A stretch of 5,104 nt of DNA, taken from positions 1 to 5,104 of the forward strand of contig WLQA01000068.1 of NCBI GenBank assembly GCA_009698515.1. Reading direction: 5' to 3'. Below the pieces are notes generated by a model that saw nothing but the letters and a program-made list of their open reading frames with translations, had not been told where the DNA came from and ran no database searches. The DNA is from Actinomycetota bacterium (GTDB lineage Bacteria > Actinomycetota > Actinomycetes > Nanopelagicales > Nanopelagicaceae). Below are positions 1 to 5,104 of the stretch, one piece after another. Position 1 is the first letter of the stretch. Every line of letters begins with the position of its first letter. The translations under genes were made by a program, and so were the position numbers.

Positions 1-951
1 GCACTTGAGAATGCGGTAAAGATTGCCCGCAGCTACACCAAGCGCCAAGCAGTTGTTGTATTTGAACATGGATATCACGGTCGCACCAATTTAACGATGG
101 CGATGACCGCTAAGAACATGCCATACAAAGAAGGCTTTGGTCCATTTGCTCCGGAAATTTATCGAATGCCAATGGCTTATCCATTCCGCTGGAATGGTGA
201 TCAAACAAAGTGTGCGCAAGAAGCACTTGAGATGGTTACTCATAAAATTGAAAAAGAGATCGGCGCTAAGAATGTGGCCGCAATTGTGATTGAACCAATT
301 CAAGGAGAAGGTGGCTTCATCATTCCGCCAAAGGGATTCCTACCTGGCTTAGTTAATTACGCAAAAGAAAATGGCATTGTATTTATCGCAGATGAGGTTC
401 AAACCGGATTTGGCCGTACCGGCAAGATGTTTGCAAGTGAAGATGAAAATATCGAACCAGACATTATTACTACCGCTAAAGGAATTGCAGCAGGCCTGCC
501 ATTATCTGGTGTAACTGGCAGAGCTGAGATCATGGATTCAATTCATATCAGCGGCCTTGGTGGCACATACGGCGGAAATCCAATTGCATGTGCTGCTGCA
601 CTTGGCGCAATTGAAACAATTGAAGAAGAGAATTTAGTAGAGCGCGCAAATGTAATTGGCAAAATTATGAATGATGCACTTCATGCAATGGCTGCTAAAT
701 ATCCAATTATTGGCGAGGTTCGTGGCCGTGGCGGTATGCAAGCAATTGAATTAATTAAGCCAGGATCAGATGAGCCAAACTCAGAGGCACAAGCGGCAAT
801 TATTAAATACTGCATTAGCCAAGGAGTTTTAATTATCTCAGCCGGCACCTATGCAAATGTAATTCGCTTGCTTCCACCACTAACAATTAATGAGGATCTA
901 CTTCGCGAAGGTCTTTCTGTACTTGAAGAGGCTATCGCTTCAATTAAGTAA
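1..951 (+). CDS. gabT: 4-aminobutyrate aminotransferase, 5'-truncated by window edge
   Basis: PLP-dependent class III aminotransferase that moves the amino group of GABA to 2-oxoglutarate, giving succinate semialdehyde and glutamate in the cytoplasm. The frame is open from base 1, so 316 residues are visible, and the ATG at 97 is internal rather than the start. Visible landmarks are the YHGRTNLTMAMT block (about residues 25-36), IEPIQGEGG, the DEVQTGFGRTG motif (Asp at about residue 131, expected to contact the PLP ring nitrogen), TTAKGIAAGLPLSG with the Schiff-base Lys at about residue 160 (codon 478-480), and GGTYGGNPIACAAALG. The Lys-to-C-terminus distance (156 residues) matches E. coli GabT (158), so the C-terminus is complete and roughly 110-130 N-terminal residues are missing. 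It converges on the ureohydrolase gene with a 3 bp gap. PuuE or a 5-aminovalerate aminotransferase are alternatives within the same subfamily; exact substrate is inferred from similarity. Confidence 0.9.
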   Translation, partial: ALENAVKIARSYTKRQAVVVFEHGYHGRTNLTMAMTAKNMPYKEGFGPFAPEIYRMPMAYPFRWNGDQTKCAQEALEMVTHKIEKEIGAKNVAAIVIEPIQGEGGFIIPPKGFLPGLVNYAKENGIVFIADEVQTGFGRTGKMFASEDENIEPDIITTAKGIAAGLPLSGVTGRAEIMDSIHISGLGGTYGGNPIACAAALGAIETIEEENLVERANVIGKIMNDALHAMAAKYPIIGEVRGRGGMQAIELIKPGSDEPNSEAQAAIIKYCISQGVLIISAGTYANVIRLLPPLTINEDLLREGLSVLEEAIASIK

Positions 952-954
952 GTT

Positions 955-1953
955 TTAGCGATCTAAGATATTTTTTGTTGGCGAATATGTTCCGCCAGAT
1001 TTCTTTAAAGCAATCGCACTTAATGCTTCAAGCACAACTCGGTTAGCCAATATTGCGGTGATATCGCTGCTGTCATAAGCAGGTGCTACCTCAACAATAT
1101 CTACGCCAACAATTGGAAGTTCTAAACAAATACGGCGAACTGCTTCTAATAACTCACGGCTTGTCATTCCACCTGGTTCTGGTGTTCCAGTACCTGGCGC
1201 CATTCCTGGATCCACAACATCAATATCAACTGATAAAAACACACCATCACATTGATCGGTAAGAATTGCAAATGATTCATCTAATACCGCTTTCATGCCG
1301 CGGTGATGAATTTCAGTCATCTCATATGACTTCATTCCCTTTTCTGCCATCCACTTAAAAGTTTTATCATCTGGCCAGTAACCACGAAGACCTAATTGCA
1401 AGAAGCGATCTCCGCGAACAGATCCTGATTCAATTAATCTGCGCATTGGTGTGCCATGTCCGATTAGCGCACCAAATTGATCTTCCCCAGTATCAGCATG
1501 TGCATCAAAGTGAATCATGGAAACTTTGCCTTTACCCAAATGATTAGCAATGCCCGTTACATCTGCAGATGCAATTGAATGATCTCCACCTAATACAACC
1601 GCGATTGCCCCAGCTTTACTTATTTTTTCCGTTGCTTCCTCTAATACCTTTAGTGATTTAACTAGATCACCACCTGGCATTAACAAATCACCCGCATCAT
1701 AAATCTTTAATTTTTGTAATGGATCAATACGCATTGAAAGATGTGGACGCTCTGCATCATGAGGTAGGTAATCGCCCATGCGAATTGCTTGTGGTCCCAT
1801 CTTGGCGCCACTGCGGTAAGAGGTTCCGCTATCAATTGGTGCACCAACAATAATTACATCGGCACCTTGAAAAGTCTCTGGCTTATCTAAATCACAACGC
1901 GGGATTCCTAGGAATGTGAAATCTGGGCCGTACATATTGCCGATGTTTGCCAT
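955..1953 (-). CDS. speB: Agmatinase / ureohydrolase (arginase family)
   Basis: Binuclear-manganese ureohydrolase of 332 residues, predicted cytoplasmic, that cleaves a guanidino compound to urea and an amine. All metal-ligand motifs are present: LGGDHS (His125), HFDAHADT (Asp150, His152, Asp154) and SVDIDVVDP (Asp243, Asp245), with GVDIVEVAPAYD (Glu288) near the C-terminus. Spacing agrees with E. coli agmatinase (His126, Asp149, His151, Asp153, Asp230, Asp232) apart from about a dozen extra residues between the two metal-ligand clusters. The family includes agmatinase, guanidinobutyrase, guanidinopropionase and guanidine hydrolase, and these motifs do not separate them. Agmatinase (agmatine to putrescine plus urea) is the default call next to polyamine transporter genes, but adjacent gabT makes 4-guanidinobutyrase (giving GABA) a real alternative. 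The ATG at 1953 is chosen because the frame and a -10-like element 6 nt upstream agree; the only purine-rich SD-like run (AAGG) lies 1 nt from the ATG, too close to work. Confidence 0.88.
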   Translation of the reverse strand: MANIGNMYGPDFTFLGIPRCDLDKPETFQGADVIIVGAPIDSGTSYRSGAKMGPQAIRMGDYLPHDAERPHLSMRIDPLQKLKIYDAGDLLMPGGDLVKSLKVLEEATEKISKAGAIAVVLGGDHSIASADVTGIANHLGKGKVSMIHFDAHADTGEDQFGALIGHGTPMRRLIESGSVRGDRFLQLGLRGYWPDDKTFKWMAEKGMKSYEMTEIHHRGMKAVLDESFAILTDQCDGVFLSVDIDVVDPGMAPGTGTPEPGGMTSRELLEAVRRICLELPIVGVDIVEVAPAYDSSDITAILANRVVLEALSAIALKKSGGTYSPTKNILDR

Positions 1954-1959
1954 ACCTTG

Positions 1960-1988
1960 AGTATATAACCATTTATTTTTTAATTTAA
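1960..1988 (-). promoter_or_regulatory. Candidate promoter for the ureohydrolase gene, leaderless type
   Basis: Read on the minus strand, TATACT (1960-1965) matches the bacterial -10 consensus at five of six positions and ends 6 nt before the ATG at 1953, so transcription would begin at or next to the start codon. The best -35 at a 17 nt spacing is TTAAAT (1983-1988), a weak match that overlaps the stop codon of the upstream vanY gene. The 31 bp gap is extremely AT-rich, which raises the chance of a fortuitous -10 match. Support comes from the identical -10 to ATG distance in front of vanY. Confidence 0.45.
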
Positions 1989-2614
1989 TTCAATTTTGTT
2001 AATGCATTTGGTACCAGATTTGGACAGATCTCACCTGGGGCGATTAATGGTTCAAAATGCCACCATTCATTTTCATAAACCCGACATAATCCAAATCGAT
2101 TTCCATTTATTTCTAACCATTTAGCACCTGCCGGTCCGGCAGGATAATTAACATCAATTGCGATACCCCTAGGGTGATGTGAAAGATCTGGTGGTAATAC
2201 CCATTTACTTGCCTCTTCTACAGTTTTGTACTTTCTTACAGCCTGTTCAAATAACATTAATTGTTTCGCCTTACTTCTATAACCTGAAGTGATTTGGATA
2301 TTAACTCCTTCAATGTTTGCTTGTGCTTGAGCCGCTAAAAAACGAATTTTCACCTTTTGATCTAACTCATTAGCTTCCTGATCTGGAGTTGCAATCTTGT
2401 CTGGTCCGAGAGATTGCCCATCTTTTACGCAACCGTATTTAACTGAACTTTCCCAGAAATACTTGGAGCTTTTCTCATAACACCAAAGCGGTTTACTACT
2501 TATGATCAGAGCATCTGTATTCTTTGCGACACCGGTTTTTTCTAAATTAATAAGTACTGAAAAAATAAAGATCAAAACAACTTCTACCAAGAAAATAATG
2601 TATTTCTTGCTCAT
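1985..2614 (-). CDS. VanY-type D-alanyl-D-alanine carboxypeptidase (peptidase M15B), membrane-anchored
   Basis: Predicted zinc D,D-carboxypeptidase of 209 residues that trims the terminal D-Ala from peptidoglycan stem peptides outside the membrane. After a short basic start (KK at 3-4) residues 5-24 form one hydrophobic segment with no lipobox, fitting an uncleaved anchor or signal peptide. The M15 landmarks follow in order: SGYRS (110-114), the SxHxxGxAxD motif (Ser145, His147, Gly150, Ala152, Asp154) and EWWHFE (Glu183, His186). His147, Asp154 and His186 would bind zinc and Glu183 would be the catalytic base. Cys45, Cys62, Cys177 and Cys197 all lie in the predicted exported part and could form two disulfides. 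A 62 bp gap with its own promoter-like elements separates it from potC, and 31 bp separate it from the ureohydrolase. No link to polyamine use is evident; vancomycin resistance should not be inferred, since this fold is common in housekeeping wall enzymes. Natural substrate (D-Ala-D-Ala, L,D- or other peptides) is uncertain. Confidence 0.85.
   Translation of the reverse strand: MSKKYIIFLVEVVLIFIFSVLINLEKTGVAKNTDALIISSKPLWCYEKSSKYFWESSVKYGCVKDGQSLGPDKIATPDQEANELDQKVKIRFLAAQAQANIEGVNIQITSGYRSKAKQLMLFEQAVRKYKTVEEASKWVLPPDLSHHPRGIAIDVNYPAGPAGAKWLEINGNRFGLCRVYENEWWHFEPLIAPGEICPNLVPNALTKLN
2127..2143. repeat. GC-rich perfect inverted repeat inside the vanY-like gene
   Basis: CCTGCCGG and CCGGCAGG form 8 bp arms around a single central base, in a stretch that is otherwise AT-rich. 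In coding terms it is the Pro-Ala-Gly-Pro-Ala-Gly run at about residues 158-163 of the peptidase. With a usable 3-5 nt loop it would fold into a 6-7 bp GC-rich hairpin in the mRNA, about 170 nt upstream of the speB start. No T-run follows on either strand, so it is not an intrinsic terminator. It may simply be a by-product of coding a PAG repeat. Confidence 0.6.
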
Positions 2615-2620
2615 CTAGGA

Positions 2621-2649
2621 ATCCTAAGAACTAGCCGAGCTTCTTTCAA
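2621..2649 (-). promoter_or_regulatory. Candidate promoter for the vanY-like gene, leaderless type
   Basis: On the minus strand TTGAAA (2644-2649; five of six matches to TTGACA) is followed by a 17 nt spacer and TAGGAT (2621-2626; four of six matches to TATAAT). The -10 ends 6 nt before the ATG at 2614, placing the transcript start at or beside the A of ATG. The same bases include AGGA (2622-2625), which stands 7 nt from the ATG and could instead serve as a Shine-Dalgarno sequence on read-through mRNA from potC. These readings are not exclusive: the gene could be translated both ways depending on the transcript. Confidence 0.55.
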
Positions 2650-2676
2650 TAGCCATATTCAACGTGCAAAACAGAT

Positions 2677-3474
2677 TTAAACCTTGCTTTTGCGTTTGCT
2701 TCCTAAAACCTGTCCAATAATCACAATCGCTACTGCAATTATGAACATCGCCGAACCAATCACATTTGCTTGGGCTGGAATGCCACGTCCTGCTGAGACA
2801 TAAACAAATTTAGGAAAGGTATTTACAGTTCCAGAGTTGAAGTTGGTAATGATGAAGTCATCAAAGGAAAGTGAGAATGCCAGCAGGGCTGCGCCGGCGA
2901 TACCAGGAAGTACTAATGGAAAAGTTACGCGGCGAAAGGTTTGCCATTCATTTGCATATAAATCCATCGCTGCTTGTTCAAGACGTGGATCCAAGGATGC
3001 AATACGAGCTTTAACTGTTACCACAACAAAGGAAATACAAAACATTACGTGAGCGATGATGGTTGTTAAAAGTGAGGTGTTAATTCCTAGGTTAATAAAC
3101 ATTGTTAAAAGTGATGCACCAAGGACAATCTCTGGTGTTGCCATTGGTAAGAAAATAAGTAAGTTAGTAGTTGCACGTCCCTTGAACTTATAACGACCAA
3201 GTGCGAAAGCGATTAATGTTCCAAGTACGGTTGCAATAAAGGTTGAGGTAAATCCGATTAAAAATGAGTTTCCTAAGGCGCTGCATATCTCTGGTGCACC
3301 ACATGGATTACTCCACTTTTCAAGAGTAAAGCCCTTCCAGATTAAGTTTGTTTTACCGGAATCATTAAAGGAAAAGATGAAGGTGTAGAGAACTGGAATA
3401 AAAAGATAGATGAAAGCCAAGGCTGCATAGATGCGGATTAAATTCTTAGAAAACCAGCGAGAAATTGATTTCAT
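2677..3474 (-). CDS. potC: Polyamine ABC transporter inner-membrane permease, PotC type
   Basis: One of two channel-forming subunits of a spermidine/putrescine-type ABC importer, 265 residues, typical for PotC. Six hydrophobic segments are visible, at roughly residues 13-36, 69-92, 103-127, 134-154, 187-208 and 238-257, followed by a basic tail (SKRKSKV). The cytoplasmic EAA coupling loop, which docks on the ATPase, spans about 166-192 and contains EQAAMDLYANEWQTFRRV followed by PLVLPGI. Two cysteines (58 and 64) sit in the first external loop. The ATG overlaps the TGA of potB as ATGA, with GAGGA 6 nt upstream, so start and coupling are both well supported. Order and pairing with potB and potA define the complex; related importers for putrescine, spermidine, or other small cations share this permease family, so the cargo is inferred. 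Confidence 0.9.
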   Translation of the reverse strand: MKSISRWFSKNLIRIYAALAFIYLFIPVLYTFIFSFNDSGKTNLIWKGFTLEKWSNPCGAPEICSALGNSFLIGFTSTFIATVLGTLIAFALGRYKFKGRATTNLLIFLPMATPEIVLGASLLTMFINLGINTSLLTTIIAHVMFCISFVVVTVKARIASLDPRLEQAAMDLYANEWQTFRRVTFPLVLPGIAGAALLAFSLSFDDFIITNFNSGTVNTFPKFVYVSAGRGIPAQANVIGSAMFIIAVAIVIIGQVLGSKRKSKV

Positions 3475-4358
3475 ACCAATTCCTCAGTTCCAGCTTTGCG
3501 AATATAAAGGGTAATTAAAATCAAAATTGCTGCCATCAATGTGAATGAAAGTGCTGCAGCGGTTGGGTAATCCACGATCTTAAAAAAGCGCGCTTCAATT
3601 ACATTTCCTAGCATCTTGGTATTTGGGTTTCCTAAGATGTTTGCATTGATGTAATCACCAGCGGCTGGGATAAAGGTAAGCAAAGTTCCGGCAACAACGC
3701 CCGGCATTGAAAGTGGAAGTGTTACCTTTCTAAAAGTAGTAAATCCATTTGCGTAAAGATCACCGGAAGCTTCTAAAGTTCTTGGATCAATTCGCTCCAG
3801 GGATGCATAAATAGGCAATGTCATAAATGGCAGGAAGTTATATGCCAGACCAGTTACAACTGCAAATGCACTTGAAGTTAATGTAGTTTGCTGCGAAATA
3901 ATGTGCAGCCCGCGCAAGATTGCAGTTACCGGACCCTCTTCGCCAAGAATTTGCTTCCAGGCAATTGTGCGAAGTAGAAATGAAACGAAAAATGGTGCAA
4001 CAACTAGAACTAATAAAACATTTTTCCATTTACCTGATTTAAATGCGATGGCATAAGCAAGTGGGTATGCAATAGCAAGTGCAATCAAGGTAGCTAATGT
4101 GGCATACAAAAATGATCTGCCAAATTGACCGCTGGCATCAACAAATGAATCAAAGAAGTTAGCAAATCGATAGCTTTGTTCAAACTGGCCCGATTCACCA
4201 GTACTTGTTTTGGTAGACATTTGCGCCAAGTTAACAATTGGCAAAATAAAAAACATAAATAGCCAAAGCAGTCCAGGGGCTAATAAAAGATATGGAAATA
4301 AAGATTTATTATCTTTTAGTGCAAAAACCTTGCCACTAGGACGGCTAATTGCGGCCAT
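3471..4358 (-). CDS. potB: Polyamine ABC transporter inner-membrane permease, PotB type
   Basis: Partner permease to PotC, 295 residues, with a slightly longer N-terminus and periplasmic loop as usual for PotB. Hydrophobic segments lie near residues 22-43, 83-106, 112-132, 160-183, 217-237 and 267-286. The EAA loop covers about 196-220 (EASGDLYANGFTTFRKV, then PLSMPG), and the PAAGDYINANILG stretch after the fifth segment is characteristic of the PotB/PotH branch, where a PAxG(D/E)-like motif recurs. The start ATG comes 2 nt after the potA stop; no good Shine-Dalgarno is visible (only a GGA 11 nt away), so translation probably depends on ribosomes finishing potA. It ends inside the potC start as ATGA. 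The first external loop (about 44-82) is Ser/Thr/Gly/Phe-rich. Substrate is inferred from family and from the neighbouring ureohydrolase gene. Confidence 0.9.
   Translation of the reverse strand: MAAISRPSGKVFALKDNKSLFPYLLLAPGLLWLFMFFILPIVNLAQMSTKTSTGESGQFEQSYRFANFFDSFVDASGQFGRSFLYATLATLIALAIAYPLAYAIAFKSGKWKNVLLVLVVAPFFVSFLLRTIAWKQILGEEGPVTAILRGLHIISQQTTLTSSAFAVVTGLAYNFLPFMTLPIYASLERIDPRTLEASGDLYANGFTTFRKVTLPLSMPGVVAGTLLTFIPAAGDYINANILGNPNTKMLGNVIEARFFKIVDYPTAAALSFTLMAAILILITLYIRKAGTEELV
3475..3485 (-). promoter_or_regulatory. Shine-Dalgarno and translational coupling site for potC
   Basis: GAGGA (3481-3485, minus strand) lies inside the last codons of potB, 6 nt before the potC ATG, whose first bases overlap the potB TGA as ATGA. 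This is the clearest ribosome-binding site in the window and fixes the potC start. It implies matched synthesis of the two permease subunits. Confidence 0.8.
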
Positions 4359-4360
4359 TG

Positions 4361-5104
4361 TTAATTTGATCCAGAGGTTGCATTTTCACTGCCATCTAGC
4401 ACAAATGAAAATACTGGCTCCCAAGATAATGTGACCTTCTCGCCTTTACGCAAGAAATCTTCATCATCATCATTTTGTTCAAAGACCATTAACTCTTTAC
4501 CCCAAGGCATCTCTACTTGGTATTGAGTTGAAACTCCGATGTATGAAACATCAGAGACCACGCCACCAGTTAATACATTTCCAGTCGCGCCCTTACCTTC
4601 TGCTGAAATGCGGAATTTCTCTGGACGAATACCAACTAGCGCTGAGTTGCCTGTTGCTGAGCTGCGTTTTTTAGGAACTGCCACCTTGGTTCCATAAAGA
4701 TCAATAATTAAGTTATCGCCATCGGTGCCAGAGATGGTTCCGGGAATTAAATTGGATTGTCCTAGGAAGTTAGCCACAAACTTAGTCTTTGGTGAGTCAT
4801 ATAACTCATCAGGTGAGCCCATTTGTTCTATCTTGCCATTGTTCATAACTGCAATTGTGTCTGCCATGGTCATGGCCTCTTCTTGATCATGAGTTACATG
4901 AACGAAGGTAATTCCGATTTCAGTTTGAATCCATTTTAATTCAATCTGCATTTGGCGACGAAGCTTTAGATCAAGTGCGCCAAGTGGTTCATCGAGTAAC
5001 AACAATGCTGGCTTATTTACAATCGCACGAGCCACCGCAATACGTTGTTGTTGCCCGCCAGATAATTGATTTGGTTTGCGCTCTGCCAGTTGTGGAAGTT
5101 CAAC
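4361..5104 (-). CDS. potA: Polyamine ABC transporter ATP-binding protein, N-terminally truncated by window edge
   Basis: ATPase subunit of the PotABC(D) importer. The frame is open to the right edge, giving 247 visible residues; the Walker A and Q-loop portion lies outside. In order the fragment shows LSGGQQQRIAVARA (signature at 14-18), Walker B LLLLDEP (Asp38, Glu39), the D-loop GALD (42-45), the H-loop HVTHD (switch His72) and the FVANFLGQSNL segment (about 109-119) that leads into the C-terminal TOBE_2 domain, with VGIRPE at 157-162. This layout is that of PotA/FbpC/CysA-type importers; the FLGQSNL region resembles PotA. A GTG at 5033-5035 could be mistaken for a start, but it is an internal Val codon inside VARAIV. 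An acidic run (DDDED) occurs near the C-terminus within the TOBE region. The gene is followed by potB after 2 nt; potD may lie upstream beyond the edge. Confidence 0.9.
   Translation of the reverse strand, partial: VELPQLAERKPNQLSGGQQQRIAVARAIVNKPALLLLDEPLGALDLKLRRQMQIELKWIQTEIGITFVHVTHDQEEAMTMADTIAVMNNGKIEQMGSPDELYDSPKTKFVANFLGQSNLIPGTISGTDGDNLIIDLYGTKVAVPKKRSSATGNSALVGIRPEKFRISAEGKGATGNVLTGGVVSDVSYIGVSTQYQVEMPWGKELMVFEQNDDDEDFLRKGEKVTLSWEPVFSFVLDGSENATSGSN

Noticed and set aside
91..303. 70-residue open frame on the minus strand opposite gabT
   Set aside because: It lies wholly antisense to a strongly conserved aminotransferase frame, shows no recognisable motif and has no clear start signal.
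934..976. Intrinsic terminator after gabT
   Set aside because: The stem is only 6 bp with a 17 nt loop, and the T-run starts 8 nt after the stem; it does not meet the usual pattern.
1904..1915. Perfect 12 bp palindrome ATTCCTAGGAAT near the 5' end of the ureohydrolase gene, sharing CTAGGAAT with the sequence just before vanY
   Set aside because: It encodes the Phe-Leu-Gly-Ile stretch, and the shared 8-mer occurs at functionally different places, so chance is the simplest explanation.
1985..2614. Glycopeptide-resistance gene of the van cluster
   Set aside because: Only a VanY-like peptidase is present, with no vanH, vanA, vanX or vanRS homologue nearby; M15B enzymes are common wall-maintenance proteins.
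2837..3052. 71-residue open frame on the plus strand opposite potC
   Set aside because: It is antisense to the EAA-loop region of potC, with a low-complexity translation and no family resemblance.
3838..4029. 63-residue open frame on the minus strand within potB
   Set aside because: It is a shifted-frame shadow of the conserved permease; its Cys/Ser-rich translation is typical of out-of-frame reading.
4210..4434. 74-residue open frame on the plus strand across the potA/potB junction
   Set aside because: It is antisense to two well-supported genes and has no motif or ribosome-binding site of note.
4461..4472. CAT trinucleotide run in potA
   Set aside because: It encodes part of an Asp-rich stretch (DDDED) and is too short to count as a repeat locus.

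Overview
The window reads as a gene-dense, low-GC chromosome segment from a bacterium. Protein sequences resemble actinobacterial homologues (GabT, the SpeB-like ureohydrolase, PotABC), while base composition is AT-rich and intergenic gaps are very small: the longest non-coding stretch is 62 bp. That combination fits a streamlined freshwater actinobacterium of the acI / Nanopelagicales type, a group reported to use polyamines. The taxonomic call is inference from style, not a search result.

Layout, left to right. Positions 1-951 (+) hold the C-terminal three quarters of a 4-aminobutyrate aminotransferase (gabT), cut by the left edge. Only 3 bp separate its stop from the stop of a convergent arginase/agmatinase-family ureohydrolase (955-1953, -). 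Upstream of that on the minus strand lies a membrane-anchored VanY-type D,D-carboxypeptidase (1985-2614, -), then an ABC importer of the spermidine/putrescine type: permease potC (2677-3474, -), permease potB (3471-4358, -) and the ATPase potA (4361-5104, -, cut by the right edge). The substrate-binding protein (potD) is not in the window.

Functionally this looks like a nitrogen/carbon scavenging locus. PotABC would import a polyamine or a related cation. The ureohydrolase would release urea from a guanidino compound, giving putrescine from agmatine or GABA from 4-guanidinobutyrate. GabT would pass GABA nitrogen to 2-oxoglutarate and yield succinate semialdehyde. If the substrate is agmatine, the steps from putrescine to GABA must be encoded elsewhere; if it is 4-guanidinobutyrate, the two enzymes connect directly. 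The cell-wall peptidase does not belong to the pathway in any obvious way.

The minus-strand genes run potA-potB-potC-vanY-speB. potA/potB (2 bp gap) and potB/potC (4 bp ATGA overlap) are tightly coupled. vanY and speB each have a promoter-like -10 element ending exactly 6 nt before the ATG, suggesting leaderless transcripts. No RNA gene, mobile element, CRISPR array or convincing terminator was seen, and nothing here amounts to a clearly new system; the points worth checking are the leaderless starts, the ureohydrolase substrate and the embedded peptidase.
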